Shown: positions 1-6,803, counted from the first letter of the stretch. The stretch: 8,010 nucleotides of DNA from DATAEK01 sp036258055 (GCA_036258055.1 DATAEK010000087.1:1-8010), one strand, 5' to 3'. The notes: a model not told the origin generated them from the sequence alone. Translations and numbers: made by a program.

Positions 1-540
<540 letters not shown>

Positions 541-562
541 AGTCGGGCTTCAGCCGGACCGT

Positions 563-600
563 GCTCGGCGCTCGGGATTCGGCGCTCGGCGTTCGGGATT
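563..600. repeat. Two near-identical 17-mers, period 21
   Basis: GCTCGGCGCTCGGGATT (563-579) recurs as GCTCGGCGTTCGGGATT (584-600), 16 of 17 identical, with a 21-base period. The stretch lies between the rpoC stop and the palindromic element and has no credible reading frame. It looks like intergenic low-complexity repeat of the kind that expands by slippage. No function is assigned. Confidence 0.6.
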
Positions 601-611
601 GTGGATTGTAG

Positions 612-686
612 TGTCCGGCTTCTCCGCCTTCGCGCGGAGCGCTACGGCGGACCCGCCGTAGGCTTGGCGGAGGCGGGAGCCGGACA
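612..686. repeat. Nested palindromic intergenic element, copy A
   Basis: The outer arms TGTCCGGCT (612-620) and AGCCGGACA (678-686) are perfect inverted repeats. Inside them CTCCGCC (622-628) can pair with GGCGGAG (666-672), extending the outer stem past a small asymmetric bulge, or CTCCGC (622-627) can pair locally with GCGGAG (634-639). The centre holds a further palindrome, CTACGGCGG (642-650) with CCGCCGTAG (653-661). Such layered symmetry resembles REP/MITE-like structured repeats rather than coding sequence. A partly matching unit follows the gene ending at 7289. No flanking target duplication is clear. Confidence 0.65.
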
Positions 687-693
687 GATTCTG

Positions 694-728
694 GGGCGAT
701 GGTTGAGATGCCATCGCCCTTTTCTTCT
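694..728 (+). terminator. Rho-independent terminator after rpoC
   Basis: A perfect 9-bp GC-rich stem, GGGCGATGG (694-702) with CCATCGCCC (711-719), has an 8-base loop and is followed by TTTTCTTCT (720-728). Orientation fits the end of the rpoBC transcript. On the minus strand the hairpin is not followed by a U tract, so it does not serve the convergent membrane-protein gene equally. It resembles the terminator at 7329-7362 in both stem and flank. Confidence 0.85.
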
Positions 729-749
729 GTACGCGTGGAAGAGCGCACT

Positions 750-2684
750 TCACCGAGGGCAATACGCGCGGATGAAATACGGCTTGTCGCCGATTTCCAG
801 GCTCGCGTCCTTCACCGGTCCGAAGATGGCGCAAATCCTGTAATGCTCCTCAATCCAACGCATCAGCCGTTGGCAGTAGTCGCGGCCGAACGCCGCGGGT
901 CCGAACTCCCTCGTCGGCCGATTGGGGATCAGGATGAGCGCCGTGTGCGCATCCCTCAACTGGCCGATCGCGCGCACCTCTCCGTCGGTATCGAGATAAC
1001 CCGGCGTCACGATTTCCTCGCGTAGCGGGTTTCTCCGACCGCTCAGGAAATTGATCGACGTTCCTTCCGGCATCACAGCGACGGCATCCCCTGCCTCGGT
1101 GTGGCGGTCGATGTACGCGAGTGCTTCGTTGAAGGCGAGGGCGATGTCTGGCCCCGCGATCATCGTTCCCCGCGCAGTCTCGATCGGCGCACTATTTCGC
1201 GTGCGGTATCGGTGCGCGAGTCCGGCCATGTTCAGGAGGGCAGCCAGGACGAGCAGTGTCAGGCAGGTCGTGCGCGCCATCCGAGACACGTGCGCGTCTC
1301 GAAGGCTGTCCGCGAACGGACCCACCCAGAGGTAGGTGAATATCACGACGGCCACGGGCAGCAGGTACGACGCGTACGCGCCTCCGCTGCGAACGTGCAG
1401 GATTACCCGGGCGAGGCTCGCGAGCGCATAGATGGTCAGGACGACGAGCGTTGCCGTGTGAGGGTTCGTTGCCGTGCGCAGGCTCGAAAGGAGCATGACC
1501 AGAGTGCCGGCGAGCACGAAGGGAATTGCCAGATACGGACCCTTGTCGCGATCGAGTCCGGTCGTCACCCACATGAGAATCAACAACGCGACAACGGCTC
1601 CGAGCACGCGCCACGGATGTGAGACGACGGCCGTCTCCCGACTGGCAGCGTCGAACGCGCGGCGTTCCCGCCGGCCGGACGTCGAGGTGGCGATGATGCT
1701 GCTGGTTGCGGCGACGCCTGCGGCCAGCATGCCCAGTTTCGCGAGCGCGATCAGCATGCGGCCCAGCGACCTGAGTGGGTGGGCAAGACCCGAGATCTCG
1801 GCGTTGAAATGGGCGATCTCGGGCGGCATCGTGTAGACGAGGAGCCAACTGTCGAACGCGAGCGTCGACCAGCCAACGCGCGCGGCGATGAGGGCGTAGA
1901 CGGCTGTGGTGAGAGCGGCCGCGGGCAGGATGAAGATCAAACCGAACCGGGCTGCCCGCCGGAGATCCGGATACGACACGAGTATTGCCGCCGTCACGCC
2001 AGCAGCCACTGCTGCGGCGCCCATTTCAGTTTTAGCCAACGTTGCCAGCCCGGCGACCAGTCCCGCCAGGAGAAACATCAACGGACGCTGCCCGATCAGT
2101 GCTCCCGAGGTGGTCAACGAGCCGGAACGCGGCGCTTCTGGCCTCAGCGCCGTGACGAGGATCGCCAGCGTGATCAGACCGAGCACGGCTCCGTGCAGCG
2201 AGTTGTAGGAGTAGGGCAGGATATAGTTGCCCGCCGGCTTGAACACGCAGAACGACATCACGTTGAGCGTCGCCGCGCCGGCGGCCGCGGGGCTCATGAT
2301 CTGGCGCCCGAGCCAGTACACGAGGGCCAGCGCAATCGTTGCGGTAATGATCCCGTCAAGGTAGAGAACCGTCAGCGACGGCGTGAAGATGTGAAACAAC
2401 ACCGCGTGAAGCCATGGCGACAGCGGGCCGTAGATGTGGCGCACGTCCGAATACAGCATCTCGCCGCCGGCAAGGCGCAGCGGCTGATTCATTTCGCGCC
2501 CGACATCGACGACCGGATCGGACCAGCGCTGCCACGATGCCGCCAGGCTCACCAGGAAGCAGATCGCGAGCATCGCGAGCCAGAACCGGTCCCGCCCCGC
2601 GGCTCCGCAAACCCGGCTTCGCTGGTTAGCGACACGGATCATCCTGTCCGATTGTCGCGGATCGGGACCGTCGGACATCGCCAT
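750..2684 (-). CDS. Polytopic membrane protein, glycosyltransferase 39/GT-C type
   Basis: This 644-residue protein has a basic cytoplasmic N-terminus, a first membrane span at about residues 34-51, and roughly a dozen further hydrophobic spans up to about residue 490. A soluble C-terminal domain of about 150 residues follows. The first large loop carries DVGREMNQPLRLAGGEMLY followed by SDVRHIYGPLSPW (about 60-91). This is the Asp-containing first loop with an LY.D....YGP motif seen in GT-C/PMT-like enzymes that move a sugar from a lipid-linked donor on the outer membrane face; D60 is the candidate catalytic acid. The soluble tail includes VAVMPEGTSINFLSGRRNP (about 535-553). Acceptor and sugar are unknown. 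The start at 2684 (ATG GCG ATG) has no good ribosome-binding site, and Met3 or Met15 are alternatives. The gene converges with rpoC and diverges from the yetF-like gene. Family assignment is good; activity is inferred. Confidence 0.8.
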   Translation of the reverse strand: MAMSDGPDPRQSDRMIRVANQRSRVCGAAGRDRFWLAMLAICFLVSLAASWQRWSDPVVDVGREMNQPLRLAGGEMLYSDVRHIYGPLSPWLHAVLFHIFTPSLTVLYLDGIITATIALALVYWLGRQIMSPAAAGAATLNVMSFCVFKPAGNYILPYSYNSLHGAVLGLITLAILVTALRPEAPRSGSLTTSGALIGQRPLMFLLAGLVAGLATLAKTEMGAAAVAAGVTAAILVSYPDLRRAARFGLIFILPAAALTTAVYALIAARVGWSTLAFDSWLLVYTMPPEIAHFNAEISGLAHPLRSLGRMLIALAKLGMLAAGVAATSSIIATSTSGRRERRAFDAASRETAVVSHPWRVLGAVVALLILMWVTTGLDRDKGPYLAIPFVLAGTLVMLLSSLRTATNPHTATLVVLTIYALASLARVILHVRSGGAYASYLLPVAVVIFTYLWVGPFADSLRDAHVSRMARTTCLTLLVLAALLNMAGLAHRYRTRNSAPIETARGTMIAGPDIALAFNEALAYIDRHTEAGDAVAVMPEGTSINFLSGRRNPLREEIVTPGYLDTDGEVRAIGQLRDAHTALILIPNRPTREFGPAAFGRDYCQRLMRWIEEHYRICAIFGPVKDASLEIGDKPYFIRAYCPR

Positions 2685-2850
2685 TTTCTTACGCCAACGG
2701 GTGCGGGCATTGTTGAGGGAGGTCGCGGCTCGCTGACGTCCATCGCGCCTTCTCGACTTCCAGCGGCGGTTTCATCTCCAGCCAGGCGGACTCAGGCATC
2801 ATGGGATCCTGGTGGGCTGCGTGCTGCCGCACCAGTTGGAGAAGCGTGTC
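2685..2850. other. Divergent intergenic gap without a defensible promoter
   Basis: These 166 bases separate the divergent starts of the membrane glycosyltransferase-like gene and the yetF-like gene, so promoters for both should lie here. I see no -35/-10 pair with good spacing, no strong palindrome and no conserved reading frame. The only clear signal is the ribosome-binding site at its right edge. Confidence 0.5.
2838..2844 (+). promoter_or_regulatory. Ribosome-binding site fixing the yetF-like start
   Basis: GGAGAAG lies six bases before ATG 2851. This favours 2851 over the in-frame GTG at 2812, whose extra 13 residues are not hydrophobic and do not resemble the family. Confidence 0.7.
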
Positions 2851-3336
2851 ATGTTGAGCATGTCAGTGTCCTGGTGGGAGCTCATCGTCCGGAGCGCCGT
2901 TGTCTATGCGGCGCTGATCATCATCCTTCGCGCAACCGGCAAGCGGCAGGTCGGTCAGCTTGCCCCTTTCGATCTCGTCCTGCTCCTCGTTCTGTCCAAT
3001 GCCGTCCAGAACTCGATGAACGGCGGCGACAACTCACTGGTTGGCGGTCTGATCTCGGCAATCACGCTCATCACCCTGAACCACGTCGTCGGCATCGCGA
3101 CCTTCAGAAGCAAGCGAATCGAAGCCATCGTCGAAGGGCGGCCGTTGATCATCGTCCACAACGGGCGCGTGTTCGAGGACGTGCTGGCGCAAGCCAAGCT
3201 CACGCACCACGAGCTCGACGCCGCGTTGCGGCAGAATGGCTGCACGTGCGTGGACGAAGTGCGGAGCGCTATTCTCGAGAACAACGGCGCCATCTCGGTC
3301 ATCCCGCGCAGCCGTTCTGCTGACGGACCACCATGA
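2851..3336 (+). CDS. YetF/DUF421 family membrane protein
   Basis: This 161-residue protein belongs to the DUF421/YetF family, whose biochemical role is not settled. Two hydrophobic segments (about 11-27 and 41-51) and a third (about 63-83) form the membrane part. They carry the family signature RATGKRQVGQLAPFDLVLLL (about 27-46) and LSNAVQNSMNGGDNSLVGGL (about 48-67). The C-terminal cytoplasmic YetF domain has the typical EGRPLIIVHNGRV (about 95-107), LTHHELDAALRQNG (117-130), VDEVRSAILENNGAISVIP (134-152) order. Length fits the short members of the family, so it looks complete. The start at ATG 2851 is set by a good ribosome-binding site. It diverges from the membrane glycosyltransferase-like gene. 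Its stop (TGA 3334) is followed in the same frame by a fragment of an unrelated aminotransferase. Confidence 0.92.
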   Translation: MLSMSVSWWELIVRSAVVYAALIIILRATGKRQVGQLAPFDLVLLLVLSNAVQNSMNGGDNSLVGGLISAITLITLNHVVGIATFRSKRIEAIVEGRPLIIVHNGRVFEDVLAQAKLTHHELDAALRQNGCTCVDEVRSAILENNGAISVIPRSRSADGPP

Positions 3337-3351
3337 TCCGCCGGCACCGCG

Positions 3352-3468
3352 GACCAGGGGGTCCTCGCGGCAGCCAGCCACAAGTTCCTGCTCGGCTCGT
3401 GGGGCACTGGCTGCTTGTTCGCCCGTCGCGAGCTGCTCGATCGCATCCGTCCTGTTTTTCACGCGTGA
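3352..3468 (+). pseudogene. Remnant of a class V (PLP-dependent) aminotransferase
   Basis: In the frame of the preceding yetF-like gene, 15 bases after its stop codon, the DNA reads DQGVLAAASHKFLLGSWGTG and then CLFARRELLDRIRPVF, before HA and TGA at 3466-3468. This matches the pattern around the PLP-binding lysine of class V aminotransferases (cysteine desulfurase / isopenicillin-N-epimerase-like): a small-residue strand, His-Lys (HK at 3379-3384, Lys the Schiff-base residue), a G..GTG turn, then R..L...I.P. Only about 35 codons remain; there is no start codon, no upstream cofactor-binding half and no downstream domain, so it cannot be functional. I found no continuation in other frames up to 3576. 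The assignment rests on motif recall. Confidence 0.6.
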
Positions 3469-3566
3469 TCTCCGCTGCGGCCCTGTGCGCGCCGCCGACG
3501 CGGTGCGTGCGGGCCGCTCGGTTGCGGGTTACTGTATGTTCGGCACCATCATCCTGTTCTTGTTGT

Positions 3567-3570
3567 GGAG
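3567..3570 (+). promoter_or_regulatory. Ribosome-binding site fixing the arginase-like start
   Basis: GGAG lies six bases before ATG 3577. The in-frame GTG at 3565 overlaps this site and has no site of its own, so 3577 is the better start. It also places the charged-then-hydrophobic signal peptide at the N-terminus. Confidence 0.7.
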
Positions 3571-3576
3571 ACCGAC

Positions 3577-4560
3577 ATGCTGCGGCGCATGACGCTGTTC
3601 GTTCTGGCAGGCTTGACCCTGGCGAGCCTCGATCCTTCGGCCCAGAAGTACACGGCAGCCGACGGACACATCCGGGTCGCGCTCGCGAAGCAGCCGTTCT
3701 CGCCCACCGGCCTGTCGAAGGGGCCCACGACGATGGCCGAGGGCGGCATCCAGAAGACGCTGGCGGATATCGGCGCCACCATTCGGATCCAGGAAGCACG
3801 CCTCACGCCGGAAGAGGACAAGGAGTACGGCGGCTGGAAGCGTCTCGGCTACGCGCTCGGGCACTTCGCCGACCTGGTCTCGCAGAACGAGCGCGACGGA
3901 TACCTGACCGTGGGGTTGCTCGCCACTTGTCCCTCGATGCCCGGGCTCGTCGCCGGACTCCAACGCTCTGGACCGGGCCTCGATCCGCTGCGGGTCGGCA
4001 TGCTCTGGCTGGACGCCCATCCCGATTTCAACACCCCCGAGACAACCCGCAGCGGTTCGCTCGGTGGGATGCCCGTCGCCGTCGCGACGGGACGGGCGCT
4101 TCAGGGCATGCGGCTCGATGCGAAGCTCGATCCGCCGCTCTCGGATCGACAGGTCGTGATGGGCGGCGTCCGGCTGACGGACCCGCTCGAACAGCGGCTG
4201 CTCGATGAGTCGAGGATCGAGCAGCTGACCGTCGACGATCTGCGGACGGCCAGCGCCGCAGTGTTCGCGCAGCTCGATCGGTTGAACGGCATCTCGGACA
4301 GGCTCTACGTCCATATCGACATGGACGTGCTCGATCCGCGCGAGGTCATGGGCCACGGCAACAAGGTTCCGGGCGGGCCGTCGAGCGAGGATCTCGCGCG
4401 CCTGTTCGAGGAGATCTTCCGACGGTATCCGAAGGCCTCAGCGATCGGCTTCGCCACGATACCGCCCGTAGACGAGCGCGGGCTCTCGATCGCTGCCGTC
4501 AACAGGATGATTGCCGCTGCGGTGCGGGGCGTCCGGGCTCGAGAGCGCGGAGGCGGGTAG
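3577..4560 (+). CDS. Exported arginase/ureohydrolase-fold protein, Cys variant
   Basis: This 327-residue protein begins with a signal peptide (MLRRMTLFVLAGLTLASLDP, cleavage perhaps near the Ala-Gln at 22-23), so it acts outside the cytoplasm. The body is an arginase-family fold. LDAHPDFNTPETTRSGSLGG (about 145-164) supplies ligands D146, H148 and D150, and HIDMDVLDP (about 246-254) supplies D248 and D250 for the dinuclear metal site. The first ligand motif, normally GGDHS, reads LATCPSMPG (about 115-123), so C118 replaces the usual His. The substrate-side His after SGN.H is Gly (SGSLGG), and the late Glu of the E.NP motif is Thr (FATIPP). Five of six metal ligands remain. I recall arginase-family members with Cys at that first site, so this may be a known variant branch. 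True substrate (arginine, agmatine, other guanidino compound or something else) is uncertain. An amidase gene follows 80 bp downstream. Confidence 0.88.
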   Translation: MLRRMTLFVLAGLTLASLDPSAQKYTAADGHIRVALAKQPFSPTGLSKGPTTMAEGGIQKTLADIGATIRIQEARLTPEEDKEYGGWKRLGYALGHFADLVSQNERDGYLTVGLLATCPSMPGLVAGLQRSGPGLDPLRVGMLWLDAHPDFNTPETTRSGSLGGMPVAVATGRALQGMRLDAKLDPPLSDRQVVMGGVRLTDPLEQRLLDESRIEQLTVDDLRTASAAVFAQLDRLNGISDRLYVHIDMDVLDPREVMGHGNKVPGGPSSEDLARLFEEIFRRYPKASAIGFATIPPVDERGLSIAAVNRMIAAAVRGVRARERGGG

Positions 4561-4630
4561 CGGCCGGTAAGGCGTACGCCGCGAACACAGGCCGGCTCGT
4601 CAATGGAGAATCCGTCGGCCGGAAGACGTG

Positions 4631-4636
4631 AGGAGG
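4631..4636 (+). promoter_or_regulatory. Strong ribosome-binding site before the amidase gene
   Basis: AGGAGG sits four bases before GTG 4641 and seven before TTG 4644, both in frame. Spacing slightly favours TTG 4644, but GTG is the commoner start; the choice changes only one residue. Confidence 0.75.
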
Positions 4637-4640
4637 TCTC

Positions 4641-5924
4641 GTGTTGAAGCATGCTGCGCTGATTGTGCTCTTGGCCGCCGCAGTTCCGTTCGCACAGACA
4701 ACCGTCGCTGGCGACTGGCTGCTCACCGAGGACGTGTACGGAAACGCGTTCTCCCAAAGACTGACGCTGAAGCTCGATGGCGCCGCGCTGACCGGCACCG
4801 TCGGCCGCCGAGCCCTCGAAGGCGCCGTGACCGGCAACGCGATCCGGTTCACGATCAAGAATCAAGATGCGACCGACGAGTACACGGGGACGATCGCCGG
4901 CGACAGCATCTCGGGCACGCGCGCGCACACGGAGAAGGACGATCGGAACAATTTCACGAGGTCCTGGTCGGCGAAGCGTCTGCCGGCCCGGCGCGCGGGA
5001 CCTGCGCAACGCCACGAATTCGTTCCGACGACCTTTCACCGTCAGTTCTCGGCCTCGAATGCACCAGTGCTCCATATCTGGCCGGGAGACACGGTTCATA
5101 CGACCACCGTCGATGCCGGCGGCACCGATGAAAAGGGCGTCACACGCGTGCTCGGCGGCAATCCGGAGACGGGGCCGTTCTACGTCGAGACGGCGATGCC
5201 CGGCGACATTCTGGTCGTCCGGCTGAATCGCGTCCGACTGAATCGCGACTGGGCGATCAGCGATGACGGGATCGTGGGGCGTGCCCTCGATCCGGATTTC
5301 GCCGTCAAGATGAAGGACGGCTTCAAGCCTGTCCGCTGGCACCTCGATCGGCAGCGCGGCGTCGCGTCGCCGGAAACGCCGTCCGAGCACCTCAAGAATT
5401 TCACGGTGCCGGTTCGGCCGATGCTGGGGTGCGTAGCCGTGGCGCCGGGGCCCGGCGCGGCGCCGCCGCCGACGGGTGACTCCGGGCGTTTCGGCGGCAA
5501 CATGGATTTCAACGAGATCGTCGAGGGCGCCACGGTCTACCTCCCGGTGTCGCAGCCGGGGGCGCTGCTCTACGTTGGCGACGGTCACGCTCTCCAGGGC
5601 GATGGCGAGTTGAACGGAAACGCGCTCGAGACATCGATGGACGTTGAATTCACGGTCGACGTGATTCCAAACAAGTCGCTGGCCACTCCGCGCGTCGAAT
5701 CACCGACGCACATCATGACCGTGGGATTGGGTGGTACGCTCGAGGATGCGTTGCGTGCGGCCACGTCCGGCCTCGGGCAGTGGCTCGAGCAGGACTACAG
5801 CCTCACGCCATCCGAGATCGCCATCGTGCTCGGCAGCGCCGTCGAGTACACGATCAGCGAGGTCGCGGACCGCAACGCGGGGGTCGCCGCGAAGCTGAGA
5901 AAGGATCGGCTCGTCTTCAAATAG
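4641..5924 (+). CDS. Exported acetamidase/formamidase family protein with extra N-terminal domain
   Basis: This 427-residue protein has a signal peptide (about 1-19, ending near AVPFAQ) and a beta-rich segment of about 90 residues (24-113) with GDWLLTEDVYGN, LTLKLDGAALTGTV and YTGTIAGDSISGT. The acetamidase/formamidase domain (FmdA/AmdA type, which hydrolyses small amides to carboxylate and ammonia) follows from about 123. Family marks in order are VLHIWPGDTVHTTTVDAG (143-160), GPFYVETAMPGDILVV (178-193), MLGCVAVAPGPG (261-272), GRFGGNMDFNEIVEGATVYL (282-301) and PGALLYVGDGHALQGDGELN (306-325). The C-terminal SEIAIVLGSAVEYTISEVAD (391-410) is also typical. Start is GTG 4641, or TTG 4644. Likely cotranscribed with the arginase-like gene, as the 80-bp gap has no terminator. 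The extra N-terminal domain is not part of classic cytoplasmic enzymes. Substrate is not predictable. Confidence 0.88.
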   Translation: MLKHAALIVLLAAAVPFAQTTVAGDWLLTEDVYGNAFSQRLTLKLDGAALTGTVGRRALEGAVTGNAIRFTIKNQDATDEYTGTIAGDSISGTRAHTEKDDRNNFTRSWSAKRLPARRAGPAQRHEFVPTTFHRQFSASNAPVLHIWPGDTVHTTTVDAGGTDEKGVTRVLGGNPETGPFYVETAMPGDILVVRLNRVRLNRDWAISDDGIVGRALDPDFAVKMKDGFKPVRWHLDRQRGVASPETPSEHLKNFTVPVRPMLGCVAVAPGPGAAPPPTGDSGRFGGNMDFNEIVEGATVYLPVSQPGALLYVGDGHALQGDGELNGNALETSMDVEFTVDVIPNKSLATPRVESPTHIMTVGLGGTLEDALRAATSGLGQWLEQDYSLTPSEIAIVLGSAVEYTISEVADRNAGVAAKLRKDRLVFK

Positions 5925-6087
5925 CGAGGCGACGTTCGTGTCGCCGAGCGACAGGGCTGATCGCGTACCGGTGGCATTGTGATGCGCCGCGGTTGAAACG
6001 CGGGCGGAAAGGCCCTCGGGGCTGAGCGCCGAGCCGTTAGACCTCAGGCAAAGTGAAGACGTCGATGTTCTGCGCCTGGAGATACAA

Positions 6088-6753
6088 ATGCACTCACCCT
6101 TCCTCTCAGCCATGGCAGTGCCCCGCGCGTCCTTGTTGGTGCTCCTGGCGGTCCCGCTTGCGGCACAAAGCGCCGATCGACTGGATGGAAAGAACGTGTC
6201 GATCACCCCGACGAACTTCAAAGGTCGAAGTGCCATCCAAGTGGTAGCCGCGCCCGAGGCACAGAATGCCACGTCGTATGCCGTCGTCAGGGATGTGTTG
6301 TTTCGCGACGGCACGATCGAAGTCGATCTGGCTGGCCAACCCGGCGCCGGCGCGGGCAGCGGCGCCCGTGGATTTATTGGCATCGCGTTCCGGCTCCAGC
6401 CCGATGGACGGTACGAGTACATCTATCTTCGACCGACCAACGGCCGAGCCGACGATCAAGTCAGGCGGAATCATTCCACGCAATACAGTTCGCATCCGGA
6501 TTTCGATTTCGCCCGATCGCGGCAAGAGGCTCCCGAGAAGTATGAGTCGTACGTTGATTTGGAGCCCGGTGTCTGGACCAAGTACAGGATTGAGGTGGAA
6601 GGCCGCAAGGCGCGGCTCTACGTGAACGGAGCGGAGCAACCCTGCCTCATCGTCAACGATCTGAAGCTCGAGCCGCGAGAAGGACGAGTCGCGTTGTGGG
6701 TCGGACCCGGTACCGAGGGGTACTTTGCCAATCTGAAGATCGCGGCGAAGTAA
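6088..6753 (+). CDS. Exported concanavalin-A/LamG-like beta-sandwich protein
   Basis: This 221-residue protein has an N-terminal signal peptide (hydrophobic VPRASLLVLLAVPLAAQSAD, about 11-30), so it is probably periplasmic or secreted. The mature part reads as one beta-sandwich of the concanavalin-A-like lectin/glucanase superfamily, near the DUF1080 / 3-keto-disaccharide hydrolase type. Supporting strands are FRDGTIEVDLAG (72-83), GFIGIAFRLQPDGRYEYIYL (95-114), and GVWTKYRIEVEGRKARLYVN (161-180), with GRVALWVGPGTEGYFANLKI (199-218). No catalytic pair of a glycosidase is evident, so carbohydrate binding or an unassigned hydrolase are both open. Start ATG 6088 has GGAG six bases upstream (6078-6081); ATG 6112 lies within the same signal peptide and is less likely. 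The gap to the amidase gene is 163 bases without a clear terminator. Confidence 0.75.
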   Translation: MHSPFLSAMAVPRASLLVLLAVPLAAQSADRLDGKNVSITPTNFKGRSAIQVVAAPEAQNATSYAVVRDVLFRDGTIEVDLAGQPGAGAGSGARGFIGIAFRLQPDGRYEYIYLRPTNGRADDQVRRNHSTQYSSHPDFDFARSRQEAPEKYESYVDLEPGVWTKYRIEVEGRKARLYVNGAEQPCLIVNDLKLEPREGRVALWVGPGTEGYFANLKIAAK

Positions 6754-6766
6754 TTGAGCGACGCGG

Positions 6767-6803
6767 AAGGTCGGCTGACAGCGAGCCTCCAGTTGCCGAC
6801 CTT
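6767..6803 (+). other. 9-bp inverted repeat after the beta-sandwich gene
   Basis: AAGGTCGGC (6767-6775) and GCCGACCTT (6795-6803) form a perfect 9-bp stem with a 19-base loop, starting 14 bases after a stop codon. There is no U tract behind it, so it is not a classic terminator. It may protect the mRNA 3' end, act in termination without a U run, or be chance. Confidence 0.4.

Noticed and set aside
2685..2850. Possible divergent promoters
   Set aside because: No -35/-10 pair with acceptable sequence and spacing could be defended.
1779..3323. Long + strand open frame of about 514 codons opposite the membrane glycosyltransferase-like gene and into the yetF-like gene
   Set aside because: The translation is Arg/His/Gln-rich with no family motifs and overlaps two well-supported genes; it is a product of GC-rich antisense sequence.
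3333..4208. + strand open frame starting at ATG 3333 overlapping the yetF-like stop by four bases
   Set aside because: The ATGA overlap looks like translational coupling, but the product is Arg-rich nonsense that runs out of frame through the arginase-like gene.
4305..5588. Minus-strand open frame of about 427 codons across the arginase-like and amidase genes
   Set aside because: Composition is Arg-rich and motif-free, and both + strand genes here have clear family signatures and ribosome-binding sites.
5928..5945. Hairpin GGCGAC/GTCGCC just after the amidase stop
   Set aside because: The stem is only six base pairs with no U tract; too weak to call a terminator.
5987..6003. CCGCG/CGCGG inverted repeat upstream of the beta-sandwich gene
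   Set aside because: Five base pairs are expected by chance in sequence this GC-rich.
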